Source: Impatiens glandulifera
Lineage: Eukaryota; Streptophyta; Magnoliopsida; Ericales; Balsaminaceae
NCBI RefSeq assembly: GCF_907164915.1
Contig: NC_061867.1
Span: 30,191,751-30,255,750 of the forward strand
Direction of reading: 5' to 3'
DNA length: 64,000 nt
Position numbers and translations under genes: made by a program. Below are positions 1 to 10,812 of the stretch, one piece after another (the stretch's first letter is position 1; each line of letters begins with the position of its first letter). The notes below the pieces were generated by a model. The model did not search any database and was not told the DNA's origin. It saw nothing but the letters and a program-made list of their open reading frames with translations.

Positions 1-153
1 CTTTCAGTACTTGAATCAGTTCAAGAACTTTCTACGATTTATCAAAGAATCGAAACCGATTTTCAATCTCTAACAGGATTACAATCGCATTGAAAGTGAA
101 AATTAGCACAACAATATTCAACCCCCCTTTTATTGTTGTCACCGATCTTGATA
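1..153 (+). repeat. 3' part of the 5' LTR of copia A
   Basis: The segment before the primer binding site aligns to 59460-59582 of element F, sharing the C-run motif near 119-128 and the TTGTTGTCAC stretch. The LTR start lies outside the window, so its length is unknown. Confidence 0.75.
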
Positions 154-155
154 AG

Positions 156-166
156 TGGTATTAGAG
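156..166 (+). other. Primer binding site of copia A
   Basis: TGGTATTAGAG matches the plant copia primer binding site (complement of the initiator tRNA-Met 3' end, usually TGGTATCAGAGC) with one change. It lies just inside the LTR end and about 40 bases before the gag start. Confidence 0.8.
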
Positions 167-206
167 AGAGTTTTTCTATTCTCTAGAAACTGTAGATATC
201 TAAATC

Positions 207-1356
207 ATGTCTCTCCTAAATAAAATCCCAATGTTCTCAAAGGAAGATTATGATGATTGGAAGATCAAAATGCAAGCTCACTTGACGTCTCAAGATGATG
301 ATATATGGTATGTCATCACAGACGGTCCCATAAAGATTCTGAAGGTCAACATAGCCACAACTACAATTGAGGGTGCTCCTGAGATGAAGAAGAAGCCCAT
401 ATATGAGTGGACTTCTGAAGACAAGAGGAAGGTCAACCTCGACAACGTGGCCAAAGACATTCTCTACAAAACTCTTGACAAGAACATATTCAGCAAGATC
501 AAGTCATGTTCCACTGCCAAAAAGATTTAGGAGAAGCTGATTCAACTCTGTGAAGGCAACGACCAAATAAAAGAAAACAAGATGATGGCTGCCACACAGA
601 AGTTTGATAGTATCAAGATGCGTCCTAGAGAGACAATAACTGAATTCGATGAAAGATTCAGCAGCATTGTCATTGAACTCTCAACTTTGGGAAAGACATA
701 TAGAAATAGAGAGGTTGTTATCAAAGTGATGAGAGCTTTGTCTAGAGAATGGAACATCAAGACGATGACCATGAGGGAATCAAAAGACCTCAACAAGATT
801 GAGCTGTTCGCCGATCTGAAAGCCTATGAGTTTAAAATAAACTCAAGGAATAAAGACGAGCCATCCACATCCATCACAACGAAAGCACTAGTGACTAATG
901 AAGAGCCACCTGCTTCGACTTCCACGAAGTCTACTAAACAAATCAGCAACAATACAATGTCACTCTTCGACAAGAAGTTTGGCAAATTCATGAAGAAAAA
1001 TCATTCTAACTCTAATTCAAACAGAAATAATTATAAGAATGATTCCAATGCTAACATAAAATGCTTTAATTATGACAAACCAAGTCACTTCAAGGCTGAT
1101 TGCAGAAAGCCAAAAAGGGATGACAAGAAGTCATTTGATAGGAGGAACAAGAAGGAACAAAAAACTCTGTTAGTTGAAGAAAGCAAAAGCAAATGGGCTG
1201 AAAGAAATAGATGATTTAACTACTGCACTCAATGACATGGTCATTGAGTATAAGAAACTGTCAGACTCTTTTAATGAAATAAATTTGAAAAACAAATATG
1301 ATAGTACGAGCTTTTCAACTCAAAACACTAAACCAGAAGTTTTGAAAAAAAAATGA
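207..1356 (+). pseudogene. Copia gag of element A (broken)
   Basis: The gag reading starts at ATG 207 with a typical copia gag opening (KEDYDDWKIKMQAHL). It hits a stop at 528-530, resumes from about 582 and runs to 1214. A further piece in another frame covers 1174-1356. Near 1062-1103 is a retroviral-type zinc knuckle read as CFNYDKPSHFKADC. The second metal-binding cysteine is a tyrosine/aspartate region here, so the finger is damaged. The downstream lysine/asparagine-rich segment (DLTTALNDMVIEYKKLSDS) looks coiled-coil-like and is shared with element F. The gag would package element RNA in a virus-like particle; this copy cannot make a full protein. Confidence 0.85.
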
Positions 1357-1980
1357 GCTCTTAGCTCAAAATGAGAAGCTCAAAGAAATAATTCAAACTC
1401 TTTTTACTAAAAACCAAAGATTAAAATTTGTGATTAGTTCTTGGGTGAAATCTGGGAATGTTGTTGAGCAGCTGATTGAGCAACAAAGGCCTGCCGGATA
1501 CAAATTTGGTATGGGATTTGTAAGGGTAACCCAACTGAGTCCAGCAAAAAGTTGAACCCAGTAAAAGACGAGCTTAAACCCATAAACTTTATCAAGGGAA
1601 ATTTAACTTAAATTGGAACTAATCACAACTGTGATGACTTGACTTCAAAAGATGAAATTAAATACGTTAAGCCAACTGACCAAAAGTTAAGTTGGCTTAA
1701 GCCCAAATGAGGGTAGTCAGCTGGTCTGGTAAATAAAAACTTGACAGAAAGTCAAGAAGTTTTCATCAAAAATCATTTTCTAAAGTCAAGAAATCATCAA
1801 CAAGCATAAAGACATCTGTCGAGTCTAAAAGATATGCACTGTTAACAACACAAAATGGGAGATCCATAATAATAACTCAAATATGGATCCCAAAGGGACT
1901 GATTAACCATGGACCCAAATGAATATGAGTAACAAAGTTGTAAATGTATATATGTGTAGGTAAATTAGGACAGTAGCCTG

Positions 1981-2265
1981 GAAGACTTTGTTTCGTATCT
2001 GGACTGCGGCTGCTCTAGGCACATGACAGACAACAACCGGATGCTGATAGAAACAACAAAATGCACAGGACCAAAGATCACCTTTGGTAATAACAACAAA
2101 GGTAAAACCGTGGGTAAGAATAAGATTCTCCACTGTAACCTTACTATTAATAACGTGGTATTAGTAAAAAATCTATGTTATAACTTGATTAGTATTAGTC
2201 AAATGTTTGATAATGGGTACACTATAGATGTTCAAAAACATGCATATCTTATTAAAGATCAGTAG
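1981..2265 (+). pseudogene. Copia aspartic protease region of element A
   Basis: The reading YLDCGCSRHMTDN near 1998-2036 aligns to the copia protease active-site stretch (usually D-S/T/N-G-A/C-S-x-H-M). It is followed by a conserved protease body ending in ISQMFDNGYTIDVQKHAYLI. The catalytic triplet reads D-C-G, which departs from the usual D-S/T-G. The equivalent region in element F (61466-61741) reads D-N-G. The frame is open from 2023 to 2265 only. Confidence 0.75.
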
Positions 2266-2328
2266 GGAAACACTCTACTCACATGAAGTAGAATAGGAAA
2301 TTCATATAAGATGAACTGAAAGAATAAA

Positions 2329-3101
2329 ATGTCTGATTCTGTATGCATGATTGCTAAAAATGATCAAAACTGGTTGTGGCTTAAAAGACTAAATCACCTA
2401 AATTTTAAAATAATTAACATCATCTGCTCAAAAGATCTTGTAACTGACATTCCAAAACTTAAATTTTCTAAAGATAAGGTCTATCCTTCTCGTCAAATGG
2501 GCAAACATGTCAGATCAACTTTTAAAAATAAAGAGAATATCCAATCCGACAGGTGTCTGGAATTATTGCACATGGATCTGTTTGATCAAATTCCAGTAAC
2601 TAGTTTAGGAGGAATGAGATATACCCTGGTTATAATTAATGATTACTCTAGATTTACTTGGGTAGTATTTTTAGTATCTAAGGATAAAACTCCTAAAAAT
2701 TTAATTAAAATCCTTAGAAGATTATAAAATGAAAAACACCTTATGAATTATTCTATGGCAAAGTTCCTAAAATATTATATTTTAGGATATTTGCCTGTAA
2801 GTGTTTTATTCATAACAATGGCTAAACTCATTTGACTACTTTTGATGCGAAGACAGATGTTGACATAATGTTAGGTTATTCTTTAGTTAGCAAAACATAT
2901 CGACTTTTCAATAAACAAACTCTAATTGTTGAAGAATCTACTCATGTTGTATTTGATGAATCTCTTGAAAATAACTCTAATGAATTTATTGAAGTCTCTA
3001 ACATATTGAAAGCTGCTACTCTCCAATCTGATAGTGATGATGAAGTTCAGATCAACATAAATAACTCGTCTAATCAGCTAGCTGACCCGGTTGATGTTTA
3101 A
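2329..3101 (+). pseudogene. Copia integrase of element A with internal deletion
   Basis: 2329-2520 encodes the GAG-pre-integrase region (WLKRLNHLNFKIINIICSKD). 2550-2727 encodes the start of the integrase core, including LHMDLFDQIPVTSLGGMRYT and the YSRFTW motif. A stop follows, and about 280 bp present in element F are missing. The reading resumes with the C-terminal integrase segment at 2832-3101 (GYSLVSKTYRLFNKQTL, then VVFDES). The second and third catalytic acidic residues of the core are lost, so no active enzyme is possible. Confidence 0.85.
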
Positions 3102-3309
3102 CTAGACAGCCAGACTGAAAGTCAGCAGGCGACTGACAGTTTAGATGTTGCTAAAACAGCTGACCAGACAGTTGACCCTTTGGGATCGAACTTCAAATGG
3201 AACATAAACCACCCACCTGAATTATTTAATCATAGGTAACCCATCTTCAACTCTTAGGACCAACAACCAACTAATGGATGAATTTACAAACTCTGCTTTT
3301 ATTTCTTAA

Positions 3310-3616
3310 ATCAAACCTAAGAAATTAGATGAAGTATTGCTTGATCCATATTGGATCAATGCAATGCATTAAGAAATAAATTAATTTAAAAAAAACCAAA
3401 GTTTGACATCTAATTCCAAGTCTAGATGATCAATTTGTCATTGGAACTAGATGAGTTTTTAGAAACAAACTAAAGGAAGATGGTTTAGTTATAAGAAACA
3501 AAGATAGGCTAGTAACTCAAGGGACATGAGGAAGGAATTGACTTTGAGGAATCAATTGCCCCTGTATCTAGACTTGAAGCTACTAGAATCTTCTTAGCTT
3601 ATGCTGCTTTCAAAAA
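3310..3616 (+). pseudogene. Start of copia reverse transcriptase of element A
   Basis: Broken frames carry the N-terminal RT signature: LLDPYWINAMH around 3335-3371, then an APVSRLEATRIFLAYA-like end at about 3553-3604 (plant copia RT: APVARLEAIR). Several frameshifts and stops are present. The sequence then enters the assembly gap before the catalytic YVDD region. Confidence 0.75.
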
Positions 3617-4116
3617 NNNNNNNNNNNNNNNNNNNNNNNNNNNNNNNNNNNNNNNNNNNNNNNNNNNNNNNNNNNNNNNNNNNNNNNNNNNNNNNNNNNN
3701 NNNNNNNNNNNNNNNNNNNNNNNNNNNNNNNNNNNNNNNNNNNNNNNNNNNNNNNNNNNNNNNNNNNNNNNNNNNNNNNNNNNNNNNNNNNNNNNNNNNN
3801 NNNNNNNNNNNNNNNNNNNNNNNNNNNNNNNNNNNNNNNNNNNNNNNNNNNNNNNNNNNNNNNNNNNNNNNNNNNNNNNNNNNNNNNNNNNNNNNNNNNN
3901 NNNNNNNNNNNNNNNNNNNNNNNNNNNNNNNNNNNNNNNNNNNNNNNNNNNNNNNNNNNNNNNNNNNNNNNNNNNNNNNNNNNNNNNNNNNNNNNNNNNN
4001 NNNNNNNNNNNNNNNNNNNNNNNNNNNNNNNNNNNNNNNNNNNNNNNNNNNNNNNNNNNNNNNNNNNNNNNNNNNNNNNNNNNNNNNNNNNNNNNNNNNN
4101 NNNNNNNNNNNNNNNN
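3617..4116. other. Assembly gap (500 N)
   Basis: Exactly 500 undetermined bases. The round number suggests a placeholder, so the true distance is unknown. It separates copia A from the inverted-repeat element at 4117. Confidence 0.99.
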
Positions 4117-4955
4117 AAATTTTCTCACTTTCAAAATTAACTCATAAATTTAACTATAATTTAACTATAGTTATAGTTGAGAATTTAAAGGAATAAATAA
4201 TATATTAAATTATTTATATATTTATATATTTTTTTACGTAAAAATAACATAATAATTTAAGTTATTATTAATTAAAATATATATGTATTAAATTATTATA
4301 TATATATATATATTTTGTTATAAGGAATAAATAATAATTTTTAAAAAATTATTATTAATTAAATATATATCAAATTAATATTAATATTATTTGTTAACAT
4401 AGGAATATTATATACCAATAATATTAACCATTAACGAAATTATGTATTAAATTATAATATATATTTTTATTATAAAAAATAACATAATAATTTAAAAATA
4501 TATATATTATTAATTAAATATATATCACATTTATATTATATGTGGTTGATAATATAAGGGAAAAAATTATATATTAAATTATTATATATATTTTTAAGAA
4601 AAATAATATAATAATTTTAAATTATTATTAATCAAATATATATCATTAAATAGTATGAATGTACAATAAATAAATAAATAAATAAATAAATAAATATATA
4701 TATATATATATATAACATTCAAATATCATCAAATATATATCACATAATAGTTTTTTAAAATTGTTACATTATTAATCATAAAATAAAATATATATATAAT
4801 TTAATATATATATTTAATTAATAATAATTTAAAATGATTATATTATTTTTCGTTAAAATAATATATATAATAATTTAATATATTATTTTCTCCTTTAAAT
4901 TCTCAACTATAGTTAAGTTTATAAGTTAAGAGTGAGAGAAAGAAATTTAAAGACT
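4117..4955. mobile_element. AT-rich element with long imperfect terminal inverted repeats
   Basis: The sequence at 4117-4213 reappears in reverse complement at about 4869-4955, including a nearly perfect block at 4176-4213 against 4869-4907 (GAGAATTTAAAGGA core). The interior is almost pure A/T with many repeats of a TTAAATTATTATATA type. No ORF of note is present. It fits a MITE or foldback element. The left end may extend into the gap, no target duplication could be read, and the superfamily is unknown. Confidence 0.55.
4665..4714. repeat. AAAT and AT microsatellite
   Basis: About eight AAAT units run directly into about ten AT units inside the inverted-repeat element. Confidence 0.95.
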
Positions 4956-5125
4956 GACATGTGTCAAGTTGTGAGTGGATTCAGGTAGTGCCTGTATGGG
5001 TAGCATCGAACTAACATTGATTTTACACCCCCAAGAGTTGTTACCAATCGTAAATATGAATGAGCTCTCAAGTGATTTTGATAAGAGTGTATTGCTGGTT
5101 AATATCACGTCACTAAATTTATTAA

Positions 5126-6099
5126 GGGGTCGTTTGGTACTTGGTATTAGTTGTAAGGAGTATAACTTGTATACGGGTATTAATATGTATAAATTATATA
5201 GATTATTAATGTTTGGTTGGAATGATAAAAAAAGTATAAATTATATTAATTTTATACTTTTGTGTTTGGTTGGTAATATAAAAAAATAATAAAAAAAATA
5301 AATAACTATTTTATCTTTGTATTTATATAAATTATTTTAATATTTATTTTATTAATTATATTTAAACTAATAAAAACATATATTTAATTAACATATAAAT
5401 ATTTTTAAAATAAATAATAATACTATATGATAATATAATTATATATAATTTTTTATATGTTAATTCCTATGATTAAATAAATATTTATCAATAATTAATT
5501 TATTAAATATATAATAACAAAATTACAAACCAAACCAATTAATGAACTTGAATTCTATTTTTTTATTAAAATAAATAATACAAATGAATTTGGTTTTCAG
5601 TTTGGTCTTCGAGTTGAAATATCGACTCAATCAATTCGAAAACCATATTTAAATTCAAATTATTTAAAATTTGATTCAAAAACAAAAAATGAAATTCGAA
5701 TTTAGTGAATACGAATTTGGTTTAGACTAAATATTTTAAAGATAAATAAGAATTTATTATGTTAATAGGTTAAGATGAAATCAAAATTGATTAAAACCAA
5801 TTTGCCCTATTAAATTAAATTAAATTAAATTTAATTTATTGTAATGTGATTAAAGAAAAATGCAGATAATTAAGAAGTCATATGAGAGAAAAATAAATAG
5901 AATTAAAAGGGTTAAAAGGAAAAAGTAAAAATTATAATTTTTTATACTGACTCATACCAGTTACAATTTTATACATTATTTAGTGTACAAGTTATACCAT
6001 TCAAAGTACTGTATATATATATTTTTTAACCAAACATCAATTGAAATTAACTGTAGATATTATATATCTACAGTTTTATACGTCTAACCAAACGAAGGC
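5126..6099. mobile_element. Tourist/PIF-Harbinger-like non-autonomous element
   Basis: The left end is GGGGTCGTTTGGTA. The right end read in reverse is GCCTTCGTTTGGTT, so the termini share CGTTTGGT plus flanking matches. A 3-bp TAA direct repeat flanks the element (5123-5125 and 6100-6102). GTTTGG-type termini with a TWA duplication are characteristic of Tourist/PIF-Harbinger elements. The subterminal regions (GTATAACTTGTA near 5160-5171 and its complement TACAAGTTATAC near 5987-5998) also form inverted repeats. It has no transposase ORF and is AT-rich. The 104-residue frame at 4975-5289 crosses the left end and is not believable as a gene. Confidence 0.75.
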
Positions 6100-6102
6100 T
6101 AA

Positions 6103-7340
6103 GTAAATTATATTCTTTTTAAATGATTATGTATTAATACTCCACTTTCCCTTAGTTTTGTTAATTCAGTCTTCCTTCAAAAGAACAGAAAAAAAACATT
6201 TAGTTTTCTATTTTGTCTTCGTCCACTTAATAGAGTTACCTTCTTCTTGTCAAAATCGATTTTCTTCCTCAACATATTCGATTTACTTCGCCAGACTTCG
6301 GAGAGAATGTGATGAGTCATTTATATCGTCACTAATCGCCTTCGCCAAATCCAGATTTCATTAGGTCTTTGAGATCTCTCCATTGTAGTGCTCCTTCTTG
6401 TCATCGAAGTATTTTCTTTGTCACTCTTATCTTTTTTTTACTGTTGTTTCTTTTAAATAATATATCTTAAAAAAAAATAAAATATAATTGACAGAACTGT
6501 ATAGGTCATTCCTATCGAGTTCTATATGACGAAGAAACTTCAATTTGTTATAAGAAATTGAAAATTTTCGTTGAAATTGTTCGCTTCTTTATATTCCTCC
6601 TAAAGTATACAAAATTTTTATTACGATATAATTTTGGAATGTATGTATTTGTTTTTAACTTGATTTCTTTATATGTTACCATATAATTATTACTAGAATG
6701 ATGTTTTTTCATTAATTTATTTGAAACCATATAAAAGTTTGGTTGTCCAGCTTTAAGACTTAATTTAATAAAGTTGAAGTTAATAAAATGGAGAATATAA
6801 AGAATATGATAATAAGATAGAGTTACATTATTGATGGAAGATTAACATTTTCATGTATATTATTTATAATAAGAAAATAGTAAATGAAAAGTTGCAAGTA
6901 ATTTACATTTAATATGACTTTTCGGGTTACTTGTGGCTGAAATCAATAGTTTATTGAGAAAAAATATTTTTTTTTAAGAGATGAGTGATTGATATACTCC
7001 TTGAACAAAATTGTTTGAGTCAAGTCATTTGGTGATGATGTTAATCAATTCATCATCAATATATATATATTTTTGATGTTGAGAGATTTCAAGGAGACCG
7101 GGCAATGATGTGTGACGAATGAAGGACCCATGGTTAATATTAAATTTTTAATCGGTAATTATTTTATCGACTTTAACCGCTGGTAATAGTTTTCTCGATT
7201 TTAACAACCGATAATGATTTTCTATTTTAATAGTCGATAATTATTTTCTAGACTTTCGTCGATGTTAATAAGTATTAACATCGGCATTAAGGCTTTTAAC
7301 GACGGTTTGTGCCGTCTCAAATAGTATATGTGTTTTAGAA
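6103..7340. other. Intergenic, no gene recognised
   Basis: No convincing coding sequence. A 68-codon frame at 6158-6364 has no recognisable motif. 7145-7245 holds degenerate repeats of about 35 bp (ATTTTCTCGATTTTAAC type). 7260-7283 is a near-perfect palindrome: two 11-base arms around AG. The segment from 7140 may be part of a small undescribed element. Confidence 0.5.
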
Positions 7341-7499
7341 CTCCTTCTAACCACCTATGTATTCTGTTATCATTTTCAATCAGATGATCCATTAATCCAA
7401 CTAGTGGAAGATTATAAATGGATCCATTTTTTTGATTTCCACTGGAGATTGGGAATAGACGGACTTTCTATAGGACCCGTCTTACTGACAGGATTCATT
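7341..7499 (+). pseudogene. ndhD: Plastid ndhD fragment in nuclear DNA
   Basis: Fifty-three codons read in frame as plastid NAD(P)H dehydrogenase subunit 4: LLLTTY, then [20 protein letters not shown], then [19 protein letters not shown]. ndhD encodes a membrane subunit of the plastid NDH complex. Only a short N-proximal piece is present, ending in unrelated sequence at about 7500, so it is non-functional. The adjacent mitochondrial atp1 piece suggests that it may have arrived inside mitochondrial DNA, which often carries plastid segments; that route is inference. Confidence 0.88.
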
Positions 7500-8560
7500 A
7501 TTTAATGGAACCATCCTGGCATATATATTCAATAAATGAAAAAACCTATTCTAGGACCCCTTTTGAATCTCGTTAAAAGACAAGCATAGGTACAATGTAC
7601 GTGGGAGCATTCTTCTCGGAATTCGGAGTTTTTTGAGAAAAGGTCCCATCCTTCACTATCATGATTGGGTCGACCAGGCCAGATCATGAGGTTCTGGTCA
7701 TTTTCTTGACACATCACGAGCGAAGACATGTTGAAGTGAAAGCCCCTGGTATTATTGAACGTAAATCTGTGCACAAGCCTATGCAAACATGTTTAAAAGA
7801 GGTAGATAACTTGGTTCCTATAGGTTGTGGTCAACTAGACTTCCTTTCTTTCTCTGCCTTCAAGAAAAATGGAAATGAAAAGGACTCACACTTGTCCACA
7901 TCTTTTTCTCCTCCCCATTTTTGGGGAGGGCCCTCTTTCATGAAATTTTAATTTATACCCATCTTCCCAAGAGACACTTTATTTCACTCCTTTCATTTAT
8001 ACTTTAAGCGCGATTAATATAATATACTTCCTTGACTATTTTAAGACAGACCGATCTGAAGAAGATCATTTATTACTCCTCAATAGTTCATATGAATTAT
8101 GAATCTGGTGACTATTGATATGTTTAGTCTAAACATACATGGAATTAAAGGACAATTGAAAAGAGGAGGTTCGACGAAATCAATCCCCATGCCCAGTTAC
8201 TCTAATCCAAAGTCAAGAAACTAGCCCTGATCGATTAGAAGGAAATTGAAGGGATAATAAATCTTGTAGAGAACTCCAACATTGCCCATTAGGGATGCGG
8301 TGCCTCTTTGTTTGTGGGGCTAACGCTAACTTTTCTTCAGCGTAATGACTCCGCCCAAAAAAGATGGTCGGTCCTTCCTGCCGGGTTTAAGAGAGAAACT
8401 CAGGACAATGAACGTTGTGACCATCCTAAAGAAGGCTCTACTTCCTCTAGTCGACCAGACATAAATACTAAAACCTTTAACCTTGTCACGAAGCGTCTTC
8501 CTCTCCTCCGCAAACCGAACAGACCAATTAAATAGTTTCGGAAAAATCTCTACCCGAAAT
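7500..8560. other. Probable remainder of organellar insertion
   Basis: The sequence around the atp1 piece is more GC-balanced and less homopolymeric than its surroundings, as plant mitochondrial intergenic DNA tends to be (for example 8160-8520). Frames at 7529-7786 (-) and 8308-8535 (+) have no recognised product. I could not assign further organellar genes, and the right boundary before the TA repeat is a guess. Confidence 0.4.
7712..7843 (+). pseudogene. atp1: Mitochondrial atp1 fragment in nuclear DNA
   Basis: The frame reads [19 protein letters not shown], then [19 protein letters not shown]. This matches the mitochondrial ATP synthase alpha subunit upstream of the P-loop (intact form: [26 protein letters not shown]). 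Substitutions include E to K, G to C and R to C at normally invariant positions. The match ends before the GDRQTGKT loop. The mitochondrial rather than plastid version is indicated by [19 protein letters not shown]. It is a nuclear mitochondrial insertion with no function. Confidence 0.88.
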
Positions 8561-8590
8561 TTCGATCCGCACTATAATTCAATATTCTTT

Positions 8591-8618
8591 AATATATATA
8601 TATATATATATATATATG
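8591..8618. repeat. TA microsatellite upstream of the pectate lyase
   Basis: About 13-14 uninterrupted AT units, some 255 bases before the start codon. Likely length-variable between individuals. Confidence 0.95.
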
Positions 8619-8650
8619 CTCAATATAATGGATAGAATATATATACGTTT

Positions 8651-8657
8651 TATAAAT
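8651..8657 (+). promoter_or_regulatory. Candidate TATA box for the pectate lyase
   Basis: TATAAAT lies about 215 bases upstream of ATG 8873, after the microsatellite. The intervening sequence ends in a CT-rich leader (CTCTCTCTACC), as is common in plant 5' UTRs. The start site is not known. Confidence 0.35.
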
Positions 8658-8872
8658 GAGTTTAGTCACATAGGATCCATGCATAGTTGGTGCTTCGAAA
8701 CAAAATATTACTTTTATATTTCTAAAAATAAATAGCTGCTTTGCCATATATGTAAAACAAATTTCCGATAGCAACGTTGGTACACTCCTTAAAACTCTCT
8801 TCATTCAAAACGAACCTCCACATAAAAAGAAAACAAGTCCCTCTCTCTACCTTTCTCTATTGAACTAAACAA

Positions 8873-9874
8873 ATGGCTACGCTACCCTACGCCGACGTCG
8901 ATTCCAGCCTAAGAGCCCTAGCCGGTAAGGCCGAAGGATTCGGTCGCCTCTCCATTGGCGGTCTTAACGGCCCTATTTACACGGTCACTAACTTATCCGA
9001 CGATGGTCCAGGTTCCCTTCGTGAAGGCTGTCGTAAAAAAGACCCTCAATGGATAATCTTCGAAATCTCCGGCACCATCGATTTATCATCTTATCTAAGT
9101 GTCTCATCTCACAAAACAATCGACGGCCGTGGTCAACGAATCAAACTTACTGGAAAAGGCTTAAGACTAAATGATTGTGAACAAATAATCATATGTAACC
9201 TTGAATTCGAAGGTGGAAGGGGACATGATGTTGATGGCATTCAAATAAAACCCAATTCTAAAAACATATGGATTGACCGTTGTAGCCTTAAAGATTACGA
9301 CGATGGACTCATCGATATAACTCGATCAAGCACAGACATAACTGTTTCTCGATGTCTTTTTCAACAACATGATAAAACAATGTTGATTGGAGCAAATGCA
9401 TCTCATATTGACGATAGATGTATTAGAGTTACAATTCACCATTGTTTTTTTGATGGAACTAATCAAAGGCAGCCTCGTGTTAGGTTCGGGAAAGTTCATC
9501 TTTATAACAATTACACTAGGAATTGGAGCGTTTACGCGGTTTGTGCTAGCGTTGAAGCGTTTATCTTTTCGCAATGTAATGTTTATGAGGCTGGTGATAA
9601 GAAGAAAACTTTTGAATATTATCCTGAAAAAGCAGCTGATAAGGAAGAGGAAAAATGTGGAATGATAAAGTCGGAAGGAGATATGTTTTTAAATGGATCC
9701 GAATCGCGTTTGTTAACTAAGGATGAGGCTTGTGTTAGTGTTGATAATTTTCATCCGAGTGAATTTTATTCGAAATGGACATTTCAACCCGCGACTGAAT
9801 CTTTGAAAACTCTTCTTCAGACATATGCAGGTTGGCAAGCTGTACCAAGGCCTGCTGATCTAGTATCAAATTAA
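8873..9874 (+). CDS. Pectate lyase-like protein (PL1 family)
   Basis: An intact, intron-less 333-residue protein of the plant PL1 pectate lyase family, which cleaves de-esterified homogalacturonan by beta-elimination. Conserved features: GGLNGPIYTVTNLSDDGPGSLRE-type N-terminus (residues 29-51), NIWIDRCSL (131-139), DDGLIDI (143-149, calcium-binding region), STDITVS (153-159), HDKTMLIG (166-173), and RQPRVR (199-204), the signature holding the catalytic arginine. The start ATG 8873 gives MATLPYADVDSSLRALAGKA, a conserved opening in the signal-peptide-less plant subgroup (Arabidopsis At3g55140 type, from memory). No signal peptide is visible, so wall location is not shown by the sequence. It faces the polygalacturonase gene at 19239-21549 across nested retrotransposons. 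Nothing in the ORF suggests decay. Confidence 0.95.
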   Translation: MATLPYADVDSSLRALAGKAEGFGRLSIGGLNGPIYTVTNLSDDGPGSLREGCRKKDPQWIIFEISGTIDLSSYLSVSSHKTIDGRGQRIKLTGKGLRLNDCEQIIICNLEFEGGRGHDVDGIQIKPNSKNIWIDRCSLKDYDDGLIDITRSSTDITVSRCLFQQHDKTMLIGANASHIDDRCIRVTIHHCFFDGTNQRQPRVRFGKVHLYNNYTRNWSVYAVCASVEAFIFSQCNVYEAGDKKKTFEYYPEKAADKEEEKCGMIKSEGDMFLNGSESRLLTKDEACVSVDNFHPSEFYSKWTFQPATESLKTLLQTYAGWQAVPRPADLVSN

Positions 9875-9926
9875 GTGTGTAACTAATTAATTAATCAAAG
9901 TTTGGTTCATCTAATATAATATGTAT

Positions 9927-9932
9927 AATAAA
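9927..9932 (+). terminator. Candidate polyadenylation signals of the pectate lyase
   Basis: AATAAA occurs about 53 bases after the stop, and again at 10056-10061. The sequence from 9875 to about 10550 contains no other gene and is AT-rich. Confidence 0.45.
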
Positions 9933-10549
9933 ATCAGGAGTTGTTACTAATAACATTATTCCTGCATTGTTTTGTTTAGAAGAAATATATATTTATGTAA
10001 CTTAGTTGTTTGTAATTTGAAGTAGGAAATTTTTTATATATGTATATTAAAAATGAATAAAGTCTTTTTTTTATGAAAAAATCAGATTAATTTGCCCATC
10101 CTAAAGATTATCATATGAAGTAGTCAAAGTTTTCCTATGATATCAAAGATAATAAGTTCAATTTCCCTTAAAAAAATAAAAATAAATAAATAAATAAAAC
10201 TTTAAAAGTCATGCCTAAGATACTGCAAATCCGAGATTATTATTTAGTCTATTTATCTCACAAAATGAATCTTGTCTAAGTTATTATCTTTCCAAATGAT
10301 ATTTAGTTTTCTTTTTTAAATAAAACTATTTCATTATTCAACGGATAAAAAAAACATAAGGTAAAAAAACTCATCAGAAGAATTTACTACAAGTTCGGAG
10401 CATTGTCTATCTGTCATTTAGTATGCTAATCTAACTTTTATTCGAAGTGTAACTAAACCATTATATTTTAGTATTCTATTGTCACCTAATATCTCAGTTT
10501 TTTTAATAAATTCCAAATCATAATAAATCACAATAACAAATACTAAAAT

Positions 10550-10812
10550 TATGGAAAGTTGTTATTTTTGTGTACGCTGACTTATATACACATGTTAATT
10601 AAGTTTAGAGTTAATGAGCTGAACCTAGAGTAGTTAGTCTTTATAAACTAATGTACTAGTCTATAAATATCATTTAACATATGATTTTAACGTAATTTAA
10701 TATATTTGATGACACTTTCGAGGTCATAGACATTTTGACAAAACCTCGTTATATATTGTGTTCTTTTTTATTTCTCAATTGTTATTAATATACGTGGTGA
10801 CTCAAATCAACA
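10550..10812 (+). repeat. 5' LTR of copia B
   Basis: Best matched to the 3' LTR from about 10555 on; the exact start is uncertain. It ends in CAACA before the primer binding site (10814-10827, TTGGTATTAGAGCG). CTATAAATA near 10661 could be its TATA box. Confidence 0.75.

Larger units (their letters stand above)
1..3616 (+). mobile_element. Copia element A, degenerate, cut by window edge and gap
   Basis: The window opens inside an LTR, followed by a primer binding site, gag, zinc knuckle, protease, integrase and the start of reverse transcriptase in copia order. All frames carry stops. The same family recurs at 59284-62895 (element F), which aligns through most of the length. Compared with F, A lacks roughly 280 bp of the integrase between about 2729 and 2735. 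The right part, including most of RT, RNase H and the 3' LTR, is lost in the assembly gap or truncated. The long charged region between zinc knuckle and protease resembles SIRE-like copia elements; that lineage call is inference. Confidence 0.9.

Noticed and set aside
4975..5289. 104-codon plus frame
   Set aside because: Crosses the left end of the Tourist-like element at 5126, turns into AT-rich low-complexity codons, and has no known motif.
7529..7951. Whole 85- and 96-codon frames around atp1 as genes
   Set aside because: Only 7712-7843 matches atp1. The ends run into unrelated sequence, and the minus frame is a shadow.
9326..9665. Frames of 82 codons (-) and 92 codons (+) within the pectate lyase
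   Set aside because: Shadows of the intact PL1 frame.
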